Origin: Lethocerus indicus
Taxonomy: Eukaryota; Arthropoda; Insecta; Hemiptera; Belostomatidae
DNA length: 64,000 nucleotides
NCBI GenBank assembly: GCA_019843655.1
Contig: JACDQD010000007.1
Span: 22,028,365 to 22,092,364 of the forward strand
Direction: 5' to 3'
Position numbers and translations under genes: made by a program. A model generated the notes under the pieces. It did no database searches. It saw only the letters and a list, made by a program, of their open reading frames with translations, and had not been told where the DNA came from. Of the stretch, positions 1 to 13,897 are shown piece by piece (position 1 is the stretch's first letter; each line of letters starts with the position of its first letter).

Positions 1-3000
1 TATTTATAACCGGATCCATCCGACTTTGTTATTGTTAAAGAAATCGTGATGTATCGTGAGTGGGTGTCAATAGGTCAGTAGTAGCCGGATGATAACCACT
101 GTCAACTTACCCAATCTTCGGTAAATAAATACCATCATTATTCCACCACGATTTATCTCCAGGCAACCGACAATTTTGATCATTATTATTACAGAACTGG
201 CTGAAACCTGTTCGCCTGAAGTCTGGTTATTGACTTTGAGAGAACACTCTGTTTTCCATGACAGACATTGCAAATATTACGCAACCCTATTTTGAGATAA
301 CTACAACTAAATGGTTTTCTTTCAAAAGAAAATGATGAATATAGTTCTTGGCAATACAACTGAAAAAATAATACATAGCATTTTTGCAATGAAAACTAGA
401 TAGCCGAAATTAAACATCCTGTTTTCAATTTTTCTCGAGTTGATAAATCAAGTAGGTTTATTTCAGTTTTAATGTAGACATAGATATGTAAGAACATTAT
501 TACAATTAAACCTATCGAACGTTAACATTTATGAATATTACGGCTTTTTAAAAGTATATCGAAACACTAAAACGGAGTATTCTATCGTGTCTAAATCGTT
601 ATGAATGAACGAATTGTTTGTACGTAATCGCTATGTGTACACATATTTGTTTCTTTTATTCTCGGTATTTATTTAACGAACTCACCTTTATTATTCTAGT
701 TTTTGCTTTCAACGATGGAAATATTTTTTTTAAAGTACATTTTTTCCACGTAATTTAAACTGCTTTAAGTATATCGAATATCGTTTAAATTAACGCGTCC
801 ACTATTAACAGAAACTACACTGAATGAGGCTTAGGTGAGGCTAGATAGATCGAAAGAAACATTGCACCCGAACAACCATATGCAGAGTTAATATATTTTG
901 GGGTTTCTCTATTTTAACAGTAACTTTCATCTCTGCCTGCTTGTCCTCGCGCTCCCCATTTAATCGGGAGGGATCGGCGCGGGTTATAATTCATCAATCA
1001 AACCGATAACCGGGATACAGATAACCGGGATAATGGGATAACAGTGCTGTGCCGCTCGGTTTTGAGGGGGGGACACGATTGAAGGAAGCGGCGTATCATT
1101 GAGTGGGAGCCGTTATCGCCATCTAAGCCTAAGTCTTATCCCGCGCGGCGTCCCCTTTCAAGTCAATATGATTAATTCAAATCGGTCACCGGTCAATTGT
1201 CAAATTGGTTAAAAGCCAATTGGTCAAAATCCAACAAAAAAGGCAGCACGAACCCAAGTATATCTCATTGAGCCGGCGTTATGAGATTATTATGATATTA
1301 ACACCTTCCCTATCTCCTCCAATCACTTATTTGGACCTAAGCCAGTACTTTTTCGGCTGTTCCCCAGCGTTACTCTTTTTTATTGCCTAGAAACACACTA
1401 ATTATCTGTAATGCTCTTTATACAGGCAGATTCTATACGTCCATACAGGACAATTATTTCTAATATGTTAGTAGATTAATATATTAAACAGGAACTGCAA
1501 ACGGGCAGTAACCGAAATCGCGACAACGCGAAATCTTCGTGCTAATTGTTTTTAGAATATAGCAAAATCTACATTTTGGGGGGGAGGAAGCCGAGGGTCC
1601 TTCTAGTCTCGAGTGGTTCTCAGATATGAAATATTCCACTTTAAATCTGACATCACGTCCTAATCCCCGGTCGTGCAAATGTCATTGCCGACGCAACGCC
1701 GGCATTATCCCACACGCCGGATGGGGGTACAATGGCCTCCTTAAATTGAACTGTCACCAAATAAACGTTTGTCAGGATTAGCTGTCTGAAATTAACTAAA
1801 AGAAGTAATAGTGAACACAGAATACTATCGCGGAATAAAAAATGTTGTAATACTCAAGTCCAGCTATGGCAGATTCACAATTAGGTAAGACGTCTTAATT
1901 AATTTAACAAACCTCGATGGCCACACGCTTAAACCGGTCTTATAGCAGACCATCATCTGCAGGGCGGTCTCAAATAGTCGTGGAATCACCCGCAACATCT
2001 CATGGAGCCAACTGAAGTTACACTCGGACGAGGACAAAGAAAACAGAGGAAAGGTAGCACTGACTGTAGACCTGGAGCGGAGTGCAATAAGTGCATTACC
2101 GGCGTCTAATAGGGAAAATGGCGGGAGGAGGCCGACAGTGGACAGACGACTGTTTGATTTTTCCTTATCGAAAAGGCGGCGCCGTCTTTCATCGATAGTG
2201 GACCACAAAGCTGCCCCGGCCCACGACCAAGCCAGCCACAATTTTTTGTACCGAGGAAGCTCAGAGATAACGACGATCGTGCTTCGTAGGAATTTTCAAG
2301 TTCCCACGGACTTTGTCCTCTATGGAAATCTTTAATGCAGAATGAACAAAGGCAAGAGCGAAGAATTTGCAAGAAAACTTTCCGCTATTAGTGATTTCCA
2401 TGAGTAACAGGCTCCGGTCGGGAAACCTTAGTAATACCAATAACAAAATAAACATCTGATATGGCGGCAACAGTTGCGTAACTTAAGAGCCGCGTAACGG
2501 GATCATTTAGGAGCAAAACGACATGTTATGAAGCTAAAATTCATGTTAATTCTTATTTTAATATTGGTTGTTGGTTCAGTTATATATGAAAAGAAACCGG
2601 TTTCAATAGATTTTCCCTAAAGGTTAAGCTACGTTGATTACACGGTATTAAATTTCTGTACTCTTAAGAAGTGATAGACCTACAACGTCCGTGTTCTGCG
2701 AGTATACGGGCGAAAGCTGAGGCATCGACAAAATGGAGAAAGGATTTTAGATTTCAGCAAGACTGATCTCGCAGCGGTTTCCGTTTGAGAGGTTTACCTT
2801 TCTGTTGGGGGGAACCACCCGTCCATGATATACAGGGAATTACGCTGTAATTTAGCGATGGACTCAGCGGTCCTATTTCATTGTTTCCTCGATCAAAGGG
2901 ATTTATGCTTGGGAGCAGATTTTCCTTATTCGGAATTTTTCATTCACATTATTACATTCAGGAACTGTTTTTGTATCAATAGCATTTTATTTGATAATTA

Positions 3001-6000
3001 ATTACGGCTTCTTACCTAATTATAAATCTACTACAAGTTAAGACACACAAGTATTTAGTGTGAATAAAATTCGAATTCAAATTTTATACTGTGCGTAACA
3101 GTTATGTTATTTCCCGGTTAATGAATTTAATAAATATGGCTTTCGGGATTTTTCGTAGCCAAGACTCACAAATTCGGAAATTTTCGGTAATATGTGTTCA
3201 CATATATTCTAGATGGTCTGTGGTTTTTTATTGGTGGTCGCGTGGACGAGTATACCCCGCACGTTCCAGGAGCGGAAATCCAACATTAACTGCAATGAAT
3301 CAGTATCAAACGTGGGGAAGTTGAACGGGGGGACGAGGAGGGCCGAGAAAGAAACCGGGAGAAGACAGAGAACGGAATATCGTTCGTTCGGTGTTTTTCA
3401 ATTGTGGTTCAATTCCGGCGAGCTCGAAGGAAGTCCACCAAATTGGCCGGGGTCCAGTCACGGGCCCGCTCAACTAGACGTTTCCGCCAGTCCTCCCGGT
3501 CTTTTGTCTCTCCTTACAATTTGTGATTCCTTCAGTTCAAACACGATAACGATACGACAAACTAATAACACAAGGACATTGACTCGGGTATTTAATGGCG
3601 ATAAAATATTGAAATACTTGTTAACACGCTTTAGAGCTAGAGCATTAGCATCGATCTGAACCTAGTCCTAGGAGAATCGCAATCATACCCAAGCTTTCTC
3701 ATAAAATATCCCGTTTCTTATAGTGTCCTGGAGTTCTCTGAAATATAGAAGTAACTGAATGATGGACGCTCTATTTATTGCCAGATACTCCACAGAAAAG
3801 TTCATATTTTATTTCGATTATTCGAGTTGAGTAATTACGTAATAATTTCGAGGAAAATTATGTAATAAATCTTGTATAAATTATGTACATATGATACATA
3901 ATACATATTTATGTATGATACATTCCTGGGTGAATATAGCAGCAATTTGCTACCAGCTTAGTTTTGTGTCGAGCTAAAAATAAATGTGATGCATTTTAAT
4001 TCTTGCCAGAAACAGAAACAGGTTTCAAACTGGATTTGAATGCCGCGTATATCGTTGTATCCTCGATTCCCGCCGCACCATTCCACGAGAAAATTATTTC
4101 GCAGATCGATAAGATCCATTCCGAGAGCTGCGGAGGATGGAAGTATTATTGAAAGCAACGAAAATAAACGCTTTCGCGAAGTCGTAAACCGGAAAAATCT
4201 GTAAACAACCGGCCGGTCCGAGTGCAAATACTCAAGGGGGGGGGGGAGATTTGATTAAACAGGCTTCTACGAACTGCGAACCAGACGAAGATCATCGATT
4301 CTATTCCGGAGAAATTCAAATTTTCAAGAGGAGAGCCTCGGCGCCCTATTCCCAGCCCCAGCGCGGCAATACGCTCAGCGATCGTTGTCAGAGCGAGATA
4401 CAGCTCCCATCAGTTTGTACAGGAAACATTGATGAAAAGAGACGGCAGGCTAATAACTCACAATGATGTAATAAGGCACCATCAAATCATGTTATTTCAA
4501 CATGTTTGCTCTCATGCTAAGCAAGCTGTCGTCCTAGAGTGTGATGTCCGTCCGTGTATGCCGCTGTTCAGATAAATAAATTAGCCAGCGGTTGATGTAT
4601 ACGAATTGCGATTAATATAAGTCAACAGACGGCTAACGGCTCACACTTTCGTCGAAATGAGAATATTTGTATATTTGTTTAATATTTTCGTTTAGCCTTA
4701 TAATATACTATGAAAATGTTTTCGACTAATTTGATAAACCGCTATTTTACAATTTGTCCAGCAATTGAGGAACAGTTTCATTTTTGTATGCGTTTTTTAA
4801 ATAATATTTTGGTTGTCACCGAAGCCGCCTCCTTAAAGTGAGAATCGCTAATTGAGTGATGAGGGCGTTTATCATGAAAAAACAACTAGTTGCATAACGC
4901 TCGGAGATAACAGGAAACGTCGCCCCACAAGGACGTTCGTTCATTGGCACAAATAGCGTTATAAAACGTCGAACAGTCACCTGGAAAATATTGGCAAGAA
5001 ATAATTTACCTTATTGTTTTAATTGGCAGATACAACTTTACATAGTTATTAGTCCTAGCCGTGAAAAACTTTATTAAGGAGAAAACACGAATAAAACACA
5101 AATATATATTTATATATACTTTCTGTACCTTCCGATAATACTATAACTTATATTTGTGTTACACAATAATTTCCTGGCGCCGTTGACTGATGGAATAATT
5201 TACTCCCTAATAGATAAGAGTAAATATCGTAAAGCAATGAAAACGTTATCGTCAGATCGATGTAGAAAGCTCTGGTGGCTCTGAGTTATGAAAACAGGAA
5301 GCGCCTGGAGACATCAAGTGCTCTGCCTCCATCTGGAGTGGAGGAGAATTAAAACCAGTAAAGCTAACATCAAATAGAGGAGAATTTCATGGATTGTCGC
5401 TGATATGAAGAATCCAGAAATGATTTCGCGACTAATACTACTGAGAAACGACTCAAAAGTCTTGTTCTGTAAATAATGATGACGAAGAAAACAGGATAAA
5501 ATAATAATTGATTACAATAATATAAAAATATCTCTGTTTATGGTTCACGCTAATAGCCCACTTGGGTTCTCGCTATATCGGGCAGCACCGTTTTCCGGTT
5601 GATAGTGTCAAAACTGTTGGCAATATGTTTTATTACATTAATATTTTATATTACGAAACCGGTCTAGGAGGGGAACGAAAAGGCGAGAGGAGACAAAACA
5701 GTCTCAAGAATTTTTCCTGGGCCAAATTATACATGCGAACATTTATCGCCGAGTGTTTACCGTAAATGTGTTTTTGTTAATTAAAAAGCGTATAAATTTT
5801 AATATTACGGCTCAAAAGGGCGTTCGTCGTCGTCCGGAACACATCTATACGTACTCCGTTTTCGTCTCACGTATAAAAGGAGCGTAATAAAAGACAGGGG
5901 CATCATCGGTCCGAGCTCTTGGTTATAGGTCCGGCTCGAAAATAGAGAGCGAAGTTTCTGACGGCTTAGAAGCGAATGGGAGCCCGATAAAATGTAATTG

Positions 6001-9000
6001 GCGTTGTAAACAAGTTGGGCCCTCCAGGTCCGGACCGACTCCAGAGTCGGCCTAATAAAACCTGTTTTAACGATGTTAGTCAATGTCGGCCCAACAAGTG
6101 TAAATATAGACCGGGAGGAATAGAGACACCCCTATATTTAGACACGCCGGCCCAACAAGTTTCTTCACTAAATTTATCCAGGTATAATACTCGGATTATA
6201 ATGGTAAACAGTTTTCCGGCCGTTCCCTGTCTATTTTTTACCCAGTCAATAGAGACAAATTTATACGGGGCAATACTCTCCTCGGTTGTATTTTCGGTTT
6301 AAATTACTAACTACTGAAAAAAAAAACAAATACCGGCTGTAATAAGCATGGGAAATTCAGTGGAGTATCTAGATCTATACATAGATATTCTTCGTAATGT
6401 ATCAGTTATCACCATAATTTACGATCTGAGGCTCATAATTAAATTTGACGACAAGAGAGGAAATAAATGTGAAGTAGAAACTATATGGTATTTCCGCCGG
6501 GTGAACCCCAGTTTTCTGTCGTTTTGTTTGGGACAGGAGCTGTCACCCAACTATATAATCCCCAACGTAAAGGCTAATGAAAAGCACGAGAGCGTGAATT
6601 TCTGAATGCCGAAATCAATATACAATAGTCTCTGTTGTATTATTATATAAATAACCGTTTATCTTATTTTTTTATGCGAAGTAGATGTTGCGGGCAGATC
6701 CACTATAACGTAGCTGAGTAATGTCCTCGCTCCAACCTGCGACCAATTAAGTTGTTTGCCGCAATTCGGTTGGTGTTTTAGCGGCGTTTCGCTAATCTGT
6801 CCATCGGCTGGGTACTGGACGTCATCTCAAAAGTTGGTAACGGGGAAACGCGTCATTCATTGTCACAACGCTACCATTTAAAGTTGGTTTTCGAGCCGCT
6901 GCGACAGTGGGACAGGAATAGCCTTCTGTATTTTTAGCGTTCCAATACCGGGGGACTTTGTACACGGCTGGCTTTATTATACGTATATAGGTTTATTTAT
7001 GTCCGGATAAAATGGGCGAATATTTCTGCAGTACAATACGGAATTAAAAATGACTGAAGCAAGGCCTTTGTTGTCCTTTGAACGAGCTTGTTTTCCTCCG
7101 AGTCAATATTGAATTGAATTTTGTGTAATTCCATTTTCATTCCCTCTTCTTCGTGGGCTCAATCCCACCATTGGTACCTCCCTGCGAATCTTCGATTGGG
7201 ATAATTTTCCTCGTTTCCGACTACGTACCATTTCCCCGTCTCGAGGTGTTTGCGCTGTGTAAGAAACCTCGCAAATGGAAAACCCCCAATACACTTGTCC
7301 TTTCAATACCTTCCTTGAAAATTTTCTGACCACAAAAAAGCGTTTCCGTACGAGCTTCTCGGGCTGAAAGAACGTTCAGACGACACGAAATCTCTTATGG
7401 CTTCGTCCTAGTAAAAGTCTCTATTAAAAGATAGAAACAGCGAGAGGAGAGAAAAGATGCAATGAATGATGCTATTTGAAATCATCGCAGTTATCTTAAA
7501 ATAGTAATTTTAGAATATTCCGGTCGCATATGAAATTATTGTCATTTTTTTACATTAATAAATAATTACGCAACACATTGAATCTCTATATAGGAATGTA
7601 CTTCGTACATTTATGTAATTTATTATTCTTTATAACCCGGAAAACATTTCATGTGTTTCTTGTATGTACGCGGTTATAAACATAATGTTGAAGTACGGTT
7701 GCACTACTTCCAGGAATCCAGCTTTCACAGAATTGGAGGACCGTTTGGGATACCGAAAATACAACAGCATTTAGGGGCTATCTATTTCAGGTTGTTCTCT
7801 ACCGGTTGAACTGTAATGTACAAAATTAAAGCGTTTACAATTCAAAGCCGACATTTTAACAAAACACTGAAGTCAAAATAGTGGAATCGTGGAGAATAGT
7901 CGTGAATGCTTTTCTATCTATTTTAAAATAAGGTTTTGCTTATATCCTTATATATAAACCTAATGTCTATAATGTTATTTATTTATATCTTTCGGTGTAC
8001 AGTAATATATGTTTTTTTTACAAATCGAACTTCAAATGTAGCATACATTTGCGTGTAGTACGAGTAGTTATTAATAATTTCAATGAATGATCAATTATCA
8101 TCAGGTTCCATAGAGTGTCGTATAAAAAATTGTTTATTACGTATTTCGTTGTATGTGATAAAAAGATCATTGTTCATTCGTTTTTTAACGACAAAGAAGT
8201 CTGGATTTATTGATTTTAAATCGGTTTAAATCTCTCTAAATATAGGAGCGTTATGTCTGACATAAACCTGTTGCTACGAAAGAATGCACAGAGATAGAAA
8301 TCAGAAGCATTTCAGGATATTTTGGGCCCGTTTTTGATACAACAGCGGGTGCAAGAGGTTGGCTACCAGTCGTCTATCCTCTGTTTAAATCAAATGAAGG
8401 ATTTACAACTGTTTGGTGGGAGAAGGGGAGGAGTACTATGCCCCAAGATGGGCAAAGATGGATCCGGGTATGATGGCTGGATTTCGTCTGGACTAGCCGG
8501 CGACCACTCCCGGGCCTGTTTCTTATCACATCACATTTTGAAACTAACCAAAATGCCGACTGCCTACTGAGAATTGCTAGAAATATACAATCCGTACCAC
8601 TACTTGCTCAGTTCAAATTCCGAATACCTCATACCAAATAAAAAATTTATCAGATTCCTCCTAACATTTAAAATAAGAAGTTGGATTTTAAATTGAATTA
8701 ATGCGTCAACTTACCACTTAAAATAAATGCTGTCTTATTTCATATGTTACTATATCCAACAAACAAATTTACGTAGGAATTGAAATTTTTTATATAGCCA
8801 CAAATTTGGCTTATTGTTCTTAAGAAAGAATTCTATTTCATTCTTCGGAATAATTAACAGGTAGTATATATTACATACGAATATATTTTTAGCTTCTACC
8901 TTGTGGTAGAACCACAAACCATCTATTGCCATGATGTATAAATTAAAATGCCTTATATCAGCGGATTTCAGAATTTTTCCGATTTCACCAGAATAGCATT

Positions 9001-12000
9001 TCGCGAAGCCCGGATCAATCTTCTAAAAACCAAGAATTTATTTGTATTTCTAATTCTACACGGTAGAAGTTCGTCCGTTAGATATATTTATTAGGCAGCT
9101 ATGACGCACGTCGGTCCGAATTAGACGAAATAAAACAGAGCAGAAAACACAACACAGTAAGGAACAATGCTCTCAGAACAAGACTGGAAGACTATCGGCT
9201 AAATTTAAATTGGCGGTAGACCCATGAATCCGATGGTTTTTCTGGTTCCGCAAGTTGAATAATTGTTGTGAGGCGCTCTGGTTTTGTTCCGTCGCGAGTA
9301 AAAACATTGCAAAAATACGATTTGAAATGGGAATGGAGGGGGGTAATTCTAGAGCATTAAAAGAAACTGATTCCGCTCGTCTATTCGGCATTTATCGGGC
9401 CGAATCAACGAGAAAAAGCGTTCTTTTAATTAAACGAGAAGCTCCTAATTAATTGCCGAGCCGCGGGAGACGTATACTGGGCATTTTCACTAGTTTTGCC
9501 GAGCAGCGTGATTTAGAAGATTCGGACCGGGGCCCAGTACGTAGATCACCCGCTTGTTTACGTTGGCGGGCAGAATCCAAACGGACGGATTTCCGATATG
9601 TCGAAGAAAGTGGAGGAATTCCGATGATCGGATCAACAAACACCGCGCGTTGACAAGTTTGTTGACTCCGCGCCAAGCTGTGTGTCGGCCGGGCCGAAGG
9701 GATGACCTCACGCTAGCGCCGGGTTAAAATAGTCAATTCCCCGACCGCCTTATCTCTGGCCGCGTGCTGCCACGTAGCCGCTCGTAAATAGAAACCCCAA
9801 GTTTAGGCCCGGAATGCCAAATTTTTACACCTCCTTTGCAACGGGCTCTCCGCTCACGTACACGTCGGTTGCACCCATTAGAATCCAACAGGTTGGCTCT
9901 GATATGACTACGGAATTGGATTCGGGCGCGGTCCTCCGTGGAATATTTCCTCCTTGACATACGTCTTCACCCTAACTCGAAATTGAGAAGAACCCCAGAC
10001 GCCGAGGAGGCAGCATTTGATGATTTCAGTTAACAAAAATTCTCATTTAATACTTTAATCGGTTTCATATTTTATAATTTTAAACATGACGTTTTAAACG
10101 GGAAACGTGGAAGTCCCGATGACTAACAGAAAGATGGTTTTATTTGATCTGATAGCGACGGTGAATACTCGCGGAGATCGTTGCTTTTGACTGAGATCGT
10201 CCGGAGTAATTTTCTCGTCTAATCGCAGTCACGTTCCTCCCATTGCTTCCTCAAACAATATTACATGCGTTTAGAGTATCTACAAGGAGATCTGAATGTT
10301 AACTCAACTATTGTACATTAATTAATGCATAGCGACATTCACCAAGCCCCTATTAGCGTTAAAACTTTAAATTTTATGTTAGGAACAGTCCCGGTTATCT
10401 TTTTCTTATATATAAACCTACTATCGCATAATTAATTTTATCTCGTTATTTCCGTAATAGTTATAACCGTAATTTGTGTTTAGGCCGCACATTCTCTCTC
10501 TGAATAGTACTCTCCGGTGTTAAATGTTTATTTTATAATAGTCCTTAGCTTAGCAATGGTTTGGTACAGCTAACGACGTTGGTCACTAACCCAGTACACT
10601 GTTTCTAGGGAACGTTTACGAGTACAGTTCTGAGAAGGGATGCTGTGGGAGAACTCGGTTGTAAGCAGTTTTCCCCCAACCCGAAGCGGTATCGCCCGGC
10701 CCCGCTATCATTTTTAATGGTCATAACAAAAAAATACTGACACCGCCATTCCCCTCTTTCCGTGGGTTAAAGTTCATCTTCGTCCTGAATAACGTTATAG
10801 TTATTTTTGCCTAACGACGGACTTAATGACGGCTCTTCTGAATTTTAAAAAATTCATGACTTGAACACGATTTCACGATATACCGATGGATTCACCACGG
10901 ACCAAAGCCAGATACTAAAATTCGAAATAATACCATCTCCGTGTATTAATTAATTCCATAGGACATCATTCTAATAGTACCAGGACATCAAAAACACAAA
11001 GAATTTTGATCTGAAGGCTTTAAAAAAAAATCCAGAGGCCAAATTCAGGCCGCAAGATTAAGTAACAGGTAACGCCTGAAATTTTATGATTATGTTTGAC
11101 CCGCACAGTTCAACCGTGTTGCGGGCTTGGCATTAACAGCGCTCGGTTTTGCATCGTGGGATCTCAGTCGTGTTCCTCCCCTTACAATAACACAACGCTC
11201 GGATAATAAGTTCAATCTTTAAGCTACAATAAGCTCGATCAGTCGAGTCCGCACGCGATACTTGCCATCTGGAGACTCTCTAGGGCCAAAAGCCAACCAA
11301 TTCCGGCCCGACGATGTCCCAAACATCCGGACATATATATCTTCTTCTTATTATTTTTGGGTGTATCTTCCCGCGAGATTATCGAACGGGACTAAAAATG
11401 AACTATGGAATCCAGGTCGGTCGCCCGAATATCTAATAATATCCGGCCATCTCACGGATCGAGAAATGGGCCGGAATTTCGTGCCGGCGCAGTTTCGAAA
11501 TTCGGAATTCCAGCTATCCCTTTGTTTTTGGCGCCGCCTCCAAACACAATCGCCGTACCGTTTTGACTCTGTAAATTGACGGGGGCCTATTTGCGGCCTG
11601 GGGAGTTATTTACGACGGGTAAATAAGTGAACTGGTAGCCGGGCCTATCTGGGGGGGAACGGCCAGCGATCGGTTGGATTGTTTGCACAGTCGTCGGATG
11701 AATTGGTGCCGCCCTCTTACAACAGGACAAATCTATCTATATCTAGACCACCCAGCTCGGTTCGCAGATTGGACCCGGTCTATAAACAGAGAGCGGAAAG
11801 CTGTCAATCGTCGTCTTCGAAACGGGAACGAGGTCCTGAATCGACAATTCTAATTAAGCCTTGGAATAGATTGGATCCGTCAATTTTCATTAGGCAGAAG
11901 CTCTCTGAACTCCGGGGCCGGTGTAATTCTATTTTCACTCAAGTTAAAATATAAACCAAGAGTTATTTGTACGAATTCAATTTGTACAGAATCTAAGCAG

Positions 12001-12107
12001 CCCCCCGTCGACTGAAATGTCCTTTTTATTTAACAAAAAACGTAGCGGCTACAATTTTTTAAGTTATATTTAGTGACATATTTGGTATGACAAATGTACA
12101 TTCAACT
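1..12107. other. gene-free stretch, no supported gene
   Basis: I find no exon, RNA gene or recognisable mobile element here. Open frames reach 148 codons (3213-3659, plus) and 125 codons (1864-2241, minus), but neither shows a known motif or plausible splice borders. The sequence alternates AT-rich stretches with more GC-balanced patches, for example around 1900-2300, 3290-3520 and 9450-9980. A pure G run lies near 4236-4246. The stretch lies on the 3' side of the formin-like exon's minus-strand orientation, so part of it could be intron of that gene. Confidence 0.5.
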
Positions 12108-12245
12108 GAAAATTCACCCACTGATGGTACTCCTTCTTGAGAGCTGTCTAATCAAAGGATTGGAGTTATGGGATAGTTTTGAATGGAAGGATTTTAATTG
12201 GAAAGCCGTTATTCATGAACGAGCGAGACTTTCAAATCGGAATGG
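12108..12245 (+). repeat. interspersed repeat, copy A
   Basis: This segment matches the reverse complement of 17570-17727 over nearly its whole length. Shared blocks include GAGAGCTGT, AATCAAAGGATTGGAGT, GAATGGAAGGATTT, TTCATGAACG and CAAATCGGAATG. Relative to the other copy it lacks about 20 nt after ACTCCT. The family is not one I recognise. A partial third copy lies at 43812-43854. The divergence suggests old copies of a dispersed element rather than a recent local duplication. Confidence 0.75.
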
Positions 12246-13724
12246 CGTCAACGATTCGAGGACGGATTACAGGTTGAATTTGTACGAGTTAGACTTGGTT
12301 AGACGTTAGCTCCGTGGATCCCCACAACTCGATTCCGTACGCTTAGTTAGATCGATTTCCTAAACGTAAGGCTACAGCGACCTACATAGGCTGTAATGGT
12401 GCACACGGGGATTCGTATGCATTTTCAGATACAGTTTCATGAATGGATGAAGGCGGTTAGTTACAGTGGCCAGTTCCTTTTCGCATGGATGTCGTGAGAG
12501 TGATTAACTGATGACGTGAAGAGGCCCAGCGCACTGGTATCCGGCGCTGGAGTCCTATTGTAAGTAAGTAGGAACTTTCCGCGGAGCGTTATCTGGTTCT
12601 GCGAATATGACTTGTGTAAAGCCCAAGCACAGAAGAAGGTCACAGACTAAAAGCAGATCTCGATTCCGCTCTTGTTTCTGAATTTTCCACTGGCAATCCA
12701 CTGCGAATTTACTCAAAGTCAAGATCCGTCGTGAGAAATATGACCAGGGGTTTATTTTTATTTAACGGGCTTATTTATGTTTGTGTATACAAACCATAAG
12801 GTAGAATTCAAGTGCAAATTTTTCGATAAGAGGCTTATTTAATCCGATAATATGTTTGTATAAACGACTAGGATTACAGTTGTCGATATGTTGTAAATCA
12901 ATAGCATCAGTAAGCCACGCAGTCTACAATATAGTCCGAATATCCCTTTATTAATCCCCCACTCGCGTTCTTTGCCGATTAAAATCGGGAGTGGAAATAA
13001 ATAATGAAAAAGTCATTATATTACTGGGACTGTTATCACCGGCATTCCTGTCGGCTCGCGGCAACTGGCCAAGAGCCAGTCCCCCTGAACACTTCCAACC
13101 GGTTAATTTATGGCCTCGAAATCGGTAGCTCATTAAAATTTTAATCATTCGATTAATTTAAATTAATTAAAGATGGAGGAAAAAAGGGGGGCAGGAACCG
13201 TTCAAAGGGACAGTAAGGAATTTCAGATCAAAGGGACGTCATGTTTTTCCACGAAAGAGTGTATCCAGAACAACTGCAGGGAAATGCAGACAATTTAATA
13301 ACGTAACCGCGTATTCTTAACATAACTCTAATTAGTGTATGCTCCTATAGTAGTTAGAGTATTGTACATCCTTCGCGTAATACGTTCCCAGGGTCCTTTA
13401 ATTTGTATTGAACAGTCGATTAAGAAGTATCTAAGATGCTGTTTGTTATATAGCACCATTTGCATAATTAAATGTTTCTTAGAATCTAGATATTTCATTA
13501 TTGGTCGCAAAACTGTCGATATCAAGCTACCGGTAGCTCGCGGGTTTTTTTTTATTTTTGTGTTAGTTGAAAACTAAAACATACTACAGCGAGAGAAGGC
13601 AGAAGACGAAGAAAACTGGGGCTAACGAATCGTTTTGTGCGAAATATAACCATCGTATTCTGTTAGTGAAATGAATATTTTCGAACACAACGGACTAGTA
13701 TCGAGAACTTTATAAGGGACTTAC
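12246..13724. other. gene-free stretch 3' of the formin-like exon
   Basis: On the minus strand this follows the GTAAGT donor of the formin-like exon, so it is probably the start of that gene's next intron. I looked for an exon continuing the formin GBD/FH3 domain on the minus strand and did not find one. No repeat or RNA gene was recognised. Confidence 0.45.
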
Positions 13725-13897
13725 TTGGACGCTGTCTGTATCTGTTTGTTGACGGCCAGAAAGTTGTGCGTCGTCGGTAGCCTGAGCAGCTGTACGCAGA
13801 GCTCGGGCTCCCAGAGGGTGCTCCTGATGGCGCGACGCCACTTCTCCCTTCCGCCACCGGCCAGGCCGCCGGCCTCATCACGCTTCATCACCTCCAT
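13725..13897 (-). CDS. single exon of a formin-like protein (GBD/FH3 start, INF2/Form3 type)
   Basis: On the minus strand the exon is bordered by a TTCTAG acceptor and a GTAAGT donor and reads open for 57 codons plus two bases. It begins with ATG at the acceptor, so it could hold the initiator or simply start with an in-frame Met. The second half reads WEPELCVQLLRLPTTHNFLA followed by VNKQIQTAS. From family knowledge, INF2-type formins start the diaphanous GTPase-binding/FH3 region with a PELCIRLLQxPxxxNYSxL pattern, and this aligns without gaps. Such proteins nucleate and elongate actin filaments; this N-terminal region is regulatory. The exon is locally GC-rich against an AT-rich background. 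No flanking exon was found on either side, so introns are long. The formin assignment rests on one short motif, and a different armadillo-like protein is possible. Confidence 0.55.

Noticed and set aside
1864..2241. 125-codon open frame on the minus strand
   Set aside because: No motif, no splice borders, and an overlapping frame on the same strand of similar quality. Treated as chance.
3213..3659. Longest open frame in the window (148 codons, plus)
   Set aside because: No recognisable domain and low-complexity mixed composition. Frames of this size are expected by chance in 64 kb with GC-balanced patches.
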